Source of the DNA: SOIV01 sp964435925 | GTDB taxonomy: Bacteria; Acidobacteriota; Aminicenantia; Aminicenantales; Aminicenantaceae | Reading direction: 5' to 3' | DNA: 36,130 nucleotides | Assembly (NCBI GenBank): GCA_964435925.1 | Contig: CAYTBG010000019.1 | Span: 1-36,130 of the forward strand | Shown: positions 15,870-23,390 of the stretch, piece after piece | Numbering within the stretch: the first letter of the stretch is position 1 | How the letters are laid out: each line of letters starts with the position of its first letter | Notes under the pieces: generated by a model | The model's input: only the letters and a program-made list of their open reading frames with translations | Databases searched by the model: none | What the model was told of the DNA's origin: nothing | Program-made: the position numbers and the translations under genes

Positions 15870-16414
15870 CTCTCTTTAACCTTCTTTTTCAGCCTGCGCG
15901 TGCCTACTCTGATATGAGCTCCACGAATCGAGGTCTGGTACAGGCCATTTTGAGTGTTGCCGGTTTTTCGGCCGCCAACGTCTCTTTTATGTTATTGTTT
16001 GCCGAATTTCCACCGATTCAGCCTGGATTCGAGTGGGCATGGAAAGTGGGCATTCTCGTTGGAATCCTCATAGCACTGGCCGTAGCGTTTCTTCTTTGGC
16101 TATACTTCGTAACTGGGGTTTTTCTTATCCTCTCGCTATTAGGTACCGTCCCGAATTTCGCGCCGATCACCCGCGTGGTTGGGTTGAGCTTCTTCTTTCT
16201 CTTTCTGGGACGAAGTCTTACCATAGTTCTGCAATTCGCTGGGCTCTCTCCTGCGGTTTCCCCTTGGATTTATTCGGTTTTTCTAATCTGGGCGCTTCTG
16301 GCGATGGCCTGCGGTCTGAAGTCAGCCCTCCGGATTCCTGTGACAAACGCAGGAATAGCCGTCGTCGTGCCGATGATCATGATCGAGCTTCTCTCACTGT
16401 GGCTTTTAACCTAG
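15866..16414 (+). CDS. Yip1-like polytopic membrane protein
   Basis: A 182-residue membrane protein with about five transmembrane helices (near 28-48, 60-92, 105-125, 133-153 and 158-180). The N-terminus TLFNLLFQPARAYSDM resembles the start of bacterial Yip1-domain proteins (a short amphipathic LFxPxxA motif before the first helix). ATG overlaps the previous stop by 4 bp, so all four genes of the cassette are translationally linked. The role is unknown. It may be an accessory to the SpoIIM-like protein. There is no ATPase in the operon. Confidence 0.65.
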   Translation: MTLFNLLFQPARAYSDMSSTNRGLVQAILSVAGFSAANVSFMLLFAEFPPIQPGFEWAWKVGILVGILIALAVAFLLWLYFVTGVFLILSLLGTVPNFAPITRVVGLSFFFLFLGRSLTIVLQFAGLSPAVSPWIYSVFLIWALLAMACGLKSALRIPVTNAGIAVVVPMIMIELLSLWLLT

Positions 16415-16457
16415 ATGAAGGTCATTGCTTTTATCCCTTGCTTATAAGCTCTCCGAC

Positions 16458-16510
16458 AAAGCGAAGCACTTTGGGGAACCTCTTCAAAAACGTCCCCAAA
16501 AAAAACGATT
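16458..16510. repeat. REP-like repeat, right flank of the membrane cassette
   Basis: aaagcgaagcactttgg (16458-16474) followed by ggaac and later cgtcccc. The first 17 bases are identical and in the same orientation as at 14716-14732, so the cassette lies between direct repeats. Confidence 0.7.
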
Positions 16511-16591
16511 GCCCTTCTGCCCCAAATTTTGATAGTCTACAAGAGATATATTCATATTCGCTGATATGCATTGAATGTAAAAGGATAAAAA

Positions 16592-17584
16592 ATGACTGAA
16601 GAGAAAAAAGAATCACCTGAAGCAAAAAACAAAAAAGATCTTAAACAAGAAAAAGAGAAGAAGAAAGAAGAGAAAACAAAAGCCGCACTTTCCGCTAAGG
16701 CTGAAAAAAAACTAAAAAAGCAAAAATCCTCCACCGCAGAGAAAATCAAAAAAGAAAAACTTCTTGAAGATAAGGTAAAAAAGCGGAAACCTAAAAAAGA
16801 GAAAAAAGCAAAAGCCAAACCTGAGGCCCCGCCCGAGCTGGAAAAGCCGCTTGAGCCAGAAGTACTTCCTAAGCCCGAAAAATTACACGAGGTAGAAAAA
16901 CCGCCTGATATGGAAAAACCATCTGAGCCGGAAAAGCCTCCCGAGCCTAAAGAACCAGCTGAAGTAGAAAAGCCGGCAGAACTAAAAGAACCAGCCGAGG
17001 TAGAGAAGCCTCCTGAGGAAGAAGCACCTCCTGAACCAGAAATGCCCCCCGAGCCAGAAAAACCGGAAGAACCAGAAAAACCAGCAGAGCCTGTAGAACC
17101 TCCTGAGGTAAAAGCACCATCTGAACCTGAAAAAAAACTTGAAGCAGATGAGCTTTCAAAGCCAGAAGAAACAGAAAAACCGCCCGGACCTAAAGAACCT
17201 GCCGAGATAGAAAAAGCACCTGAGGCAGAAACACCAGCTGAAACGGAAAAAAAGCCTGGTGCAGAAGAGCTGCCCAAGCCAGAAGAGCCAGCCGAAGCAG
17301 AAATACCACCCGAAATAGAAAAACCATCTAAGGAAGAAGTTCCAGCTGAGCCTGAAAAAAAGCCTGAAGCAGAAGCACCTCCTGAACCAGAAATGCCCCC
17401 CGAGCCAGAAAAACCTGAAGCTGCACCCTCTGCTGCCCCTGCCAAGAAAAAAAAGATCAATAAAATGACTCTTGCCGAGATCGAAACAAAATTAGAAGAG
17501 GTCAAGGTTAAAATGGGAGGCTTTGATTCTAAATATGCACAGCACCTTATCCTAAGAAAAAATTATCTAAACTCCTTAAAGTAA
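16592..17584 (+). CDS. Pro/Glu/Lys-rich repeat protein with conserved-looking C-terminal tail
   Basis: 330 residues in three parts. Residues 1-80 are Lys/Glu-rich and likely a charged helix. Residues about 80-285 are low-complexity PEKP/PPEPE/EKPAE repeats, probably an extended rod. Residues 287-330 (INKMTLAEIETKLEEVKVKM onward) look like a small folded helical domain. There is no signal peptide or membrane segment, so it is probably cytoplasmic. A 44-bp segment is repeated exactly at 17021-17064 and 17372-17415, showing recent expansion or exchange within the repeat. The frame is real: the opposite strand reads only Ser/Gly repeats. ATG 16592 has a weak aaagga site. The function is unknown. 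Confidence 0.75.
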   Translation: MTEEKKESPEAKNKKDLKQEKEKKKEEKTKAALSAKAEKKLKKQKSSTAEKIKKEKLLEDKVKKRKPKKEKKAKAKPEAPPELEKPLEPEVLPKPEKLHEVEKPPDMEKPSEPEKPPEPKEPAEVEKPAELKEPAEVEKPPEEEAPPEPEMPPEPEKPEEPEKPAEPVEPPEVKAPSEPEKKLEADELSKPEETEKPPGPKEPAEIEKAPEAETPAETEKKPGAEELPKPEEPAEAEIPPEIEKPSKEEVPAEPEKKPEAEAPPEPEMPPEPEKPEAAPSAAPAKKKKINKMTLAEIETKLEEVKVKMGGFDSKYAQHLILRKNYLNSLK

Positions 17585-17675
17585 AACATACAAAGTATTA
17601 GCCCCAGTTTAATATTTGAACCTTCAAGAAAGAATAAACAAATAAGGGTTGCCACTACTTCCCTGCCCACTTAAC

Positions 17676-18088
17676 TAACCTGGATTATTCACGGATCGAG
17701 TTTGCCAGATTGCCGCGCTCCGCTCGCAACGACGATGTTATTTAAAATATATGTCGTCGGATACGAGACACAGGGTATGCAGCTGTGGTTCTCCACTGCA
17801 AATGCCCTGTAACGAAGCAGACGTCGTTGCGAGGAGCGAAGCGACGCGGCAATCTCATGCCTTTGGCAAATCATCTTGAGATCGCCACGCTTCGCTCGCG
17901 ATGACAATCTTATAATAGCACAAGTCGTCAAATCGGCCCGCCCGAAGGGTAAATTATGCCGACATATAATAAAAAGAAACGCATTTGAGACCGATTGAAT
18001 GTTCTGCTAGATGTGAAATCAGCGTAACGAGCAGATATCAATGAAAATAAATATTGCTGTCGGCATAATTTATGAATAAATCAGGCTA
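17676..18088. repeat. Dispersed MITE-like element, copy 2, with nested palindromes
   Basis: The outer parts match 1-262. The left end taacctggattattca (17676-17691) pairs with tgaataaatcaggcta (18073-18088) as terminal inverted repeats. Inside is an inverted pair, taaattatgccgaca (about 17951-17965) with tgtcggcataattta (about 18058-18072). This copy is about 150 bp longer than copy 1 because of two internal blocks, which carry three units of a second palindromic repeat. There is no ORF. With its flanks it fills the gene-free stretch 17585-18238 between the repeat protein and rpsO. Confidence 0.8.
17707..17904. repeat. Three units of a gcgaagcgac palindromic repeat inside copy 2
   Basis: Units at 17707-17733, 17823-17856 and 17878-17904. 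The middle one reads gtcgttgcgaggagcgaagc and continues gacgcggcaatctc. The other two are in the opposite orientation with a few changes. Copy 1 of the host element has none of them, so they were gained by copy 2 or lost from copy 1. Confidence 0.7.
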
Positions 18089-18113
18089 ATAGATATGTAA
18101 GACCTTGAAGAGC

Positions 18114-18161
18114 GGGCAATGAGAGTTTTATAAAACTTCTCATATTTGCCGTTTTGTCTTT
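18114..18161 (+). terminator. Leader hairpin before rpsO (terminator or attenuator)
   Basis: ggcaatgagagtttta (18115-18130) pairs with taaaacttctcatatttgcc (18131-18150), with small bulges, followed by gttttgtcttt. It may end transcription from upstream or act as an attenuator. It is placed about 80 nt before the rpsO start, where S15 autoregulation acts in other bacteria. Confidence 0.5.
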
Positions 18162-18238
18162 AAAGCTATAGATAAATAATAATTTACATTCCTTGGCTTT
18201 TTTGCTAATATTACAAAATAATTCCTAAGGAGTGGCTT

Positions 18239-18508
18239 TTGACACTGAGTAAAGAAGAAAAAACAAAAATCATCAAAGAAAACAAAATTAAACCTTCTGA
18301 CACAGGTTCACCAGAGGTCCAGATAGCTCTTATAACCAATAGAATAAATTATTTAGCTGAACACTTTTCAACACATAAAAAAGATCACCACTCCCGGACT
18401 GGCCTTTTGAAAATGGTCGGGAGGAGAAAAAGACTCCTGGAATACCTAAAAAAGCAAGACCCCAGTCGCTACGAAAATCTGATCAAAAAGCTTAAGCTCA
18501 GAAAATAG
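18239..18508 (+). CDS. rpsO: 30S ribosomal protein S15
   Basis: 89 residues, the usual length of S15, which binds 16S rRNA in the central domain of the small subunit. Recognisable stretches are DTGSPEVQIALITNRI, LAEHFSTHKKDHHSR and GLLKMVGRRKRLLEYLK. The start is TTG at 18239 with aaggag 5-6 nt upstream; this start gives the normal N-terminus (TLSKEEKTKII). The rpsO-pnp order is the common bacterial arrangement, with pnp starting about 20 bp downstream. A leader hairpin upstream may regulate it. Confidence 0.97.
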   Translation: MTLSKEEKTKIIKENKIKPSDTGSPEVQIALITNRINYLAEHFSTHKKDHHSRTGLLKMVGRRKRLLEYLKKQDPSRYENLIKKLKLRK

Positions 18509-18528
18509 GCTAAGGTCTCGGAGTGAAA

Positions 18529-20691
18529 ATGTCTGACAATAAAACCAGTATAGAAATAAATAACCGCACTCTATCTTTAGAAATAGACAAAATCGGCAAA
18601 CAGGCTGATGGTTCAGCTTTTCTCCGCTACGGAGATACAATCATGTTTGTCACCGCAACCTCCAAGAAAGAAATGAAAGAGAAGAAGCCTTTTCTTCCCT
18701 TGATAGTTGATTACAGAGAAAATACATATGCGGCAGGAAAAATACCTGGCGGCTTCTTTAAAAGACAAGGGAGACCTTCAGAAAGGGAAATTCTTGTCAG
18801 CCGTCTAATAGACAGACCAGTAAGAACTCTTTTTCCAGAAGGCTATCATTATGATACTCAAATTATTGCCCTTCTCCTCTCTGCTGATTTAGAGAATGAA
18901 CCTGACACTCTCGGTATTATCGCAGCCTCAGCCGCCCTCTATTTCTCTGACATTCCGTTCAAGACTCCTGTTGGAGCAGTGAAAGTCGGCTCTCTCAATA
19001 ACGAATTAATCATCAACCCTACTGTGAAGCAGCTCGAAGAAAGCCCTCTCAACATGGTGGTCGTGGGTACGGAAGAAGGAATTGTCATGATAGAGGCAGG
19101 CGCCACAGAAGTTGAAGAAGAGAAAATCGTAGAAGGTATTATCTTAGCTCAAAAGACTATAGATGAAATTATCAAAATGCAGAAAGATCTCTACAGTAAA
19201 TTAAACATCCAAAAAAGAGAATTCAGTGTTAAAGAAATTGATCAATCAAAGCTGGAAAAGATCGAAAAGAATATTTCTTCTTCTCTGCACAATGCTATCC
19301 TGGCCAAAAATAAAAAAGAAAGAGAAGAGGCAACAAAAAAAATCCTGGATGATCTGCTAGAAACCATTCCCGAGGAAAACGAAGACGAAATCAATGAAAC
19401 TAAAGAAATATTCCAATCTATCCATAAAAAATTAACCAGAGATTTGGTTTTAAATGAGAAGAAAAGATCTGACGGAAGAGATTTCAACGAAATAAGACCG
19501 TTGTCTATGGAGGTCGGGATTCTGCCTCGTACACATGGCTCAGCGCTTTTTACACGAGGAGAGACTCAATGTCTTGCCACCGTAACCCTAGGCACGTTTG
19601 AAGACGTCCAGAGACTGGATGGACTTGGAGAAAAGTCTGAAAAAAGGTTCATGCTTCACTATAACTTCCCTCCTTTTAGTGTCGGGGAAGTTGCTTTCCT
19701 AAGAGGCCCAGGAAGACGCGAAATCGGCCACGGTGCTCTTGCCGAAAAGTCTATCCTTCCCTCTATTCCTGATGAGGAAGATTTTCCCTATACTATCCGT
19801 ATTGTCTCCGACATCTTAGAATCGAATGGCTCTTCCTCGATGGCCACTGTTTGTGGGGGCGTCCTCTCCCTGATGGATGCAGGAGTCCCTCTCCCTGCGA
19901 TTATCGCAGGAATCGCCATCGGGCTGGTTAAAGAAGGTAACCGCCATGCTGTGCTCACTGATATTGAAGGCCTTGAAGATCATTTCGGAGATATGGACCT
20001 CAAAGTTGCTGGGACAGAAAAAGGAGTCACAGCGATTCAAATGGATTTAAAAGTCCCTTCGATTCCGGTCGAGATTTTAAGGGAAGGACTCTTAAGAGCC
20101 AGAGACGCTCGCTTAAAGGTTCTATCCAAGATGAAAGAGGTACTTGCGCAACCTCGACGGGATATTTCTCCTTACGCTCCCCGAATCATAAATATAATGA
20201 TCAGCCCAGAGAAATTAGGAGATGTTATTGGACCAGCCGGAAAGATCATCAAAAAGATCATTGCCCAAACAAACTCTAAAATTGAAATAGAAGACAGCGG
20301 GAAGATCACTATTGCCTCCTCTAATACCGAGTCAGCAGAGAAAGCGAAAGAAATGATAAAGGAACTAACCCAGGAAGCAGAGGTTGGCAAAATCTATACA
20401 GGGAAAATCGTTCGTCTTGAGGAGTATGGAGCGTTTATTGAAATCCTCCCCAGCATTGTTGGTCTTCTTCATATCTCTGAAATCGCTCATCAGCGAACCA
20501 GGAATATCAGGGATGTTTTCAAAATGGGACAAACAGTCCGTGTTAAAGTTATGGCTATTGACGAAGATAACAAGCTCAAATTGAGCAAGAAAGCCTTGGA
20601 ATCCAATTTCTATCATCGGTCTGATCCTCTCGCCCCTAAGCCAAATAATCCTGATCTTTATCGAAACCGGGATTATAAAGATAAACCTTAA
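18529..20691 (+). CDS. pnp: Polyribonucleotide nucleotidyltransferase (PNPase)
   Basis: 720 residues, normal for PNPase, which degrades RNA 3'-5' phosphorolytically as a trimer. The first RNase PH domain covers about 10-230 (FVTATSKKEMKEKKPFLPL, GGFFKRQGRPSEREIL), an all-helical linker about 235-310, the second RNase PH domain about 310-545 (RTHGSALFTRGETQCLATVT, FPPFSVGEV, GRREIGHGALAE), KH about 550-612 (GDVIGPAGKIIKKI) and S1 about 617-690 (GKIYTGKIVRLEEYGAFIEI). I chose ATG 18529, five bases after ggag; an in-frame GTG at 18523 would add two residues. It follows rpsO directly. Confidence 0.97.
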   Translation: MSDNKTSIEINNRTLSLEIDKIGKQADGSAFLRYGDTIMFVTATSKKEMKEKKPFLPLIVDYRENTYAAGKIPGGFFKRQGRPSEREILVSRLIDRPVRTLFPEGYHYDTQIIALLLSADLENEPDTLGIIAASAALYFSDIPFKTPVGAVKVGSLNNELIINPTVKQLEESPLNMVVVGTEEGIVMIEAGATEVEEEKIVEGIILAQKTIDEIIKMQKDLYSKLNIQKREFSVKEIDQSKLEKIEKNISSSLHNAILAKNKKEREEATKKILDDLLETIPEENEDEINETKEIFQSIHKKLTRDLVLNEKKRSDGRDFNEIRPLSMEVGILPRTHGSALFTRGETQCLATVTLGTFEDVQRLDGLGEKSEKRFMLHYNFPPFSVGEVAFLRGPGRREIGHGALAEKSILPSIPDEEDFPYTIRIVSDILESNGSSSMATVCGGVLSLMDAGVPLPAIIAGIAIGLVKEGNRHAVLTDIEGLEDHFGDMDLKVAGTEKGVTAIQMDLKVPSIPVEILREGLLRARDARLKVLSKMKEVLAQPRRDISPYAPRIINIMISPEKLGDVIGPAGKIIKKIIAQTNSKIEIEDSGKITIASSNTESAEKAKEMIKELTQEAEVGKIYTGKIVRLEEYGAFIEILPSIVGLLHISEIAHQRTRNIRDVFKMGQTVRVKVMAIDEDNKLKLSKKALESNFYHRSDPLAPKPNNPDLYRNRDYKDKP

Positions 20692-20710
20692 TTCATTTAA
20701 AAGGGAATCA

Positions 20711-21205
20711 GTGAGCATGAGCAAATTATTCCCTCGAGCAAAAGGATTTACCCTTACCGAAATGCTGGTCACCCTTACTATTCTTGCAATTCTAGCAGCA
20801 GCGGTCATGCCTCTGGCCAAAACTGCCATAAGAAGAGAAAGAGAGATTGAACTGAGACGGAACTTAAGAATAATAAGAGAAGCTATAGATGCTTACAAAA
20901 AGCTTGCTGATGAAAAAAAGATAGATGTTGAAGAAGACACTGAAGGTTACCCTCCAGATTTAGAAACCTTAGTTGAAGGAGTTGAGTTAAAAATTAAAGA
21001 AGAAGGAGAAGAAGACTCAGATACAAAGATTATGAAGTTTCTGAGAAGAATTCCCATAGACCCGATGATAAAATCTCATGAATGGGGATTAAGATCTTAC
21101 CAGGATGAGCCTGATTCAGATGTCTGGGGAGGAGAAAATGTCTATGATATTTACACGAGAAACCCGGGCACTGCCCTGGATGGAACTAAATACAGAGAAT
21201 GGTAG
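20711..21205 (+). CDS. Type II secretion/type IV pilus-like pseudopilin (GspG-like)
   Basis: A 164-residue pseudopilin. The class III leader (about 12 residues ending in AKG) is followed by FTLTEMLVTLTILAILAAAV, with Glu at +5 as required for prepilin peptidase processing and assembly. A conserved C-terminal pattern (IPIDPMIKSHEWGLRSY, DVWGGENVYDIYT) matches GspG-like proteins that bind calcium. The start is GTG 20711 or ATG 20717; aaggga lies 4-5 nt before the GTG. It begins 20 bp after pnp and is the first of three pseudopilin-like genes, without the ATPase or platform genes of a secretion system nearby. Confidence 0.85.
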   Translation: MSMSKLFPRAKGFTLTEMLVTLTILAILAAAVMPLAKTAIRREREIELRRNLRIIREAIDAYKKLADEKKIDVEEDTEGYPPDLETLVEGVELKIKEEGEEDSDTKIMKFLRRIPIDPMIKSHEWGLRSYQDEPDSDVWGGENVYDIYTRNPGTALDGTKYREW

Positions 21206-21209
21206 AGAT

Positions 21210-21629
21210 ATGACAAAAAAGCTTTTGGCCCATAAGAATAGGAATGGCGGCTTTACTCTCATCGAAATGCTAATCGTCTTCGCTCTTATTGGAATTCTAG
21301 TTGGTATGGGACTTCCTCAGTATAAATATGCAACTAAACGAGCGAGAGAATCTGTTTTAAAGGAAAATCTCTTCCAGATGAGAACATTGATAGACCAGTA
21401 TTACGCAGACAAGGGGAAATACCCCTACTCTCTCCAGGCTCTTGTAGATGAAAAGTATTTGAGAGCAATCCCCATAGATCCTATAACCCGTTCTTCAGAA
21501 ACCTGGATAGAAATGCCAGAAATGCTATCTGAGGAAGATCTGATATTAGCCGTGGAGCCTGGAATAGCAGACGTTTTATCCGGATCAGAAATGAAATCTT
21601 TGGACGGAACACTCTACAGCACGTGGTGA
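21210..21629 (+). CDS. Type II secretion-like pseudopilin (second)
   Basis: 139 residues from ATG 21210, four bases after the previous stop. A longer upstream frame overlaps the first pseudopilin and is not used. The leader MTKKLLAHKNRNGG is followed by FTLIEMLIVFALIGILVGMG with Glu at +5. The body (QMRTLIDQYYADKGKYPYSL, QALVDEKYLRAIPIDPIT, DGTLYSTW) is close to GspG-type and Acidobacteria-type pseudopilins. It probably forms a minor or major pseudopilin with its neighbour. It is processed by a prepilin peptidase encoded elsewhere. Confidence 0.87.
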   Translation: MTKKLLAHKNRNGGFTLIEMLIVFALIGILVGMGLPQYKYATKRARESVLKENLFQMRTLIDQYYADKGKYPYSLQALVDEKYLRAIPIDPITRSSETWIEMPEMLSEEDLILAVEPGIADVLSGSEMKSLDGTLYSTW

Positions 21630-21663
21630 TTTCTCCTTACCCTGACCTTTCTTTTTATGACTC

Positions 21664-22188
21664 ATGAATAGAAAAGAAGGCTACATACTAATTATCCTCA
21701 TGGTTGCTGTCTTTATTATGGTTATTGGATTTCTTATTGCCACCCCGATCTGGAAGACACAGATTCAGCGCGAAAAAGAGGAAGAATTGATTTTCAGGGG
21801 GAAACAGTATACGGAAGCAGTTCGACTATTCCAGGTAAAATACCCGGGCAGTTTTCCCAAATCCTTCGAAGAATTATTGGAAGAGAAATGCCTCCGCAAA
21901 ATGTTTAAGGATCCTATGACCGAACACGGGGAATGGGATGTTATCCTTCCTTATGGAGGAGCCTCAGGACGGCAAGAAGGAGCTACTCAAAAAATTCTGG
22001 TGGTGCCTCAGAGTGCTCTCGCTTCGGTCGACAATCCAAGGATTATCGGAGTTGTTAGCTCATCCCCAGATAAATCTATAAAGATCTACTTTGACCAAGA
22101 AACCTACGATAAATGGCTATTCTACTACGGCTTCGACCCTGAAAAAATGCCAGAGATTGTCTATTATGGGGAAGAAGAAAAGCGCTGA
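21664..22188 (+). CDS. Pseudopilin-like membrane protein without canonical cleavage motif
   Basis: 174 residues. The N-terminus, MNRKEGYILIILMVAVFIMV, has the hydrophobic helix of pseudopilins but lacks Glu at +5 after the glycine. The rest (QYTEAVRLFQVKYPGSFPKSF, EELLEEKCLRKMFKDPMT) follows the same plan as the two genes upstream. It may be a GspK-like tip or a permanently anchored minor component; GspK also lacks Glu +5. Its stop overlaps the lpxB start (TGATG), which ties pseudopilins and lpxB into one operon. There is no clear ribosome site before the ATG. Confidence 0.75.
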   Translation: MNRKEGYILIILMVAVFIMVIGFLIATPIWKTQIQREKEEELIFRGKQYTEAVRLFQVKYPGSFPKSFEELLEEKCLRKMFKDPMTEHGEWDVILPYGGASGRQEGATQKILVVPQSALASVDNPRIIGVVSSSPDKSIKIYFDQETYDKWLFYYGFDPEKMPEIVYYGEEEKR

Positions 22189-23354
22189 TGGATTCCATCC
22201 TCATCGTAGCAGGAGAAAATTCTGGAGAAAAATACGGCGCTGACCTCGTCCACCAGTTTAAAAAATTCCATCCTTCTCTCTCCTTTTTTGGTATCGGTGG
22301 AAAGCACATGGAGAGAGAGGGAGTTAATCTTCTTTTCCCGGTAGAAGAGCTGGCTGTTGTTGGGGTATTCGAAGTCATCTCTCATCTTCCCCGTATAAAA
22401 AAAATCTTCAACAAAATCAAAAGAGAAGTAAAACGCCAAAAGCCTTCAGCAGCAGTTCTCATCGATTCTCCAGATTTCAACCTTCGTCTAGCCAAGAAAC
22501 TCAAAAAACTATCAATTCCCGTCCTCTACTACATAAGTCCTACGGTATGGGCTTGGAGAAAAGGGAGGCTGAAAACCATAAAAAAAACAGTAGATAAAAT
22601 GATGCTGATTTTCCCTTTCGAAGAGAAGATATACGAAGACTACGGGATTCCGGCTGCCTATGTAGGACATCCCCTCAAAGAGAGAGTAAGAATCTCTCTC
22701 ACAAAAGATGAATTCTTAAAAAAGTACGGATTGAGTGGTCAAAAAAAACTTATTTCCCTCCTCCCCGGGAGCAGGCGAAGCGAATTAAAATATCACGTAC
22801 CAGTCCTCGCAGACGCTCTGGAGAGGATAAAAAGTGAATGGGACATGCAATTTGTGCTTCTTCTGGCTGAAAATCTTGAGAAAAACTTTCTCTTAAGCCT
22901 CATTCCTCCCCGGCTTAGGGGCCTAAAAATTCTAGGCGAAGATCATTATGAAGCGATAGCATCGAGCGACCTCGTTCTCTCTGCCTGTGGAACAGCCAAT
23001 TTAGAAGCAGCGTTGCTGGAAACTCCGTTCGTTTCATTTTATCGCATCTCGCCCCTTACCTATTTTTTTGGACACAGGTTGGCCGCAATAAAAAATTTCA
23101 GCATAGTCAACATTCTCGCCGGAGAGAAAATTATTCCTGAACTGATACAGCGAGACTTTACTCCTCAGAATATTTTAGAGGAAACAAAGAAGATATTTGA
23201 CTCTGAAGAACAAAGATCAGAAATGATAGCCCAATTCAGAAAAATAAAAAAACTTCTTGGGGATAAAACCGCTCCTCAAAACGCCGCCCAGGAACTGGAA
23301 AAACTGATAAAACAAAAACAGGATACAGAAAAAAGGCAACTGGAAAGCAAATAG
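22188..23354 (+). CDS. lpxB: Lipid-A-disaccharide synthase
   Basis: 388 residues, normal length. It joins UDP-diacylglucosamine and lipid X to form the lipid A disaccharide at the inner membrane. Family motifs: AGENSGEKYGADLV, FFGIGGKHMEREGV, EELAVVGVFEVI, LIDSPDFNLRLAK, YYISPTVWAWRKGRLK, MMLIFPFEEKIYEDYGIP, YVGHPLKER, SLLPGSRRSELKYH and ACGTANLEAALLETPFVSFYR. It starts within the preceding stop codon (TGATG). With waaA in this window it documents lipopolysaccharide synthesis. The tail is Lys/Gln-rich and charged. Confidence 0.96.
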   Translation: MDSILIVAGENSGEKYGADLVHQFKKFHPSLSFFGIGGKHMEREGVNLLFPVEELAVVGVFEVISHLPRIKKIFNKIKREVKRQKPSAAVLIDSPDFNLRLAKKLKKLSIPVLYYISPTVWAWRKGRLKTIKKTVDKMMLIFPFEEKIYEDYGIPAAYVGHPLKERVRISLTKDEFLKKYGLSGQKKLISLLPGSRRSELKYHVPVLADALERIKSEWDMQFVLLLAENLEKNFLLSLIPPRLRGLKILGEDHYEAIASSDLVLSACGTANLEAALLETPFVSFYRISPLTYFFGHRLAAIKNFSIVNILAGEKIIPELIQRDFTPQNILEETKKIFDSEEQRSEMIAQFRKIKKLLGDKTAPQNAAQELEKLIKQKQDTEKRQLESK

Positions 23355-23390
23355 AGGCCTTCTCGGAAATTCTCATTTCCCATGAAATAG

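Noticed and set aside
16552..17505. Long Ser/Gly-rich minus-strand ORF
   Set aside because: It is the exact antisense of the PEKP repeat; codon pattern, ribosome site and folded C-terminus support the plus strand.
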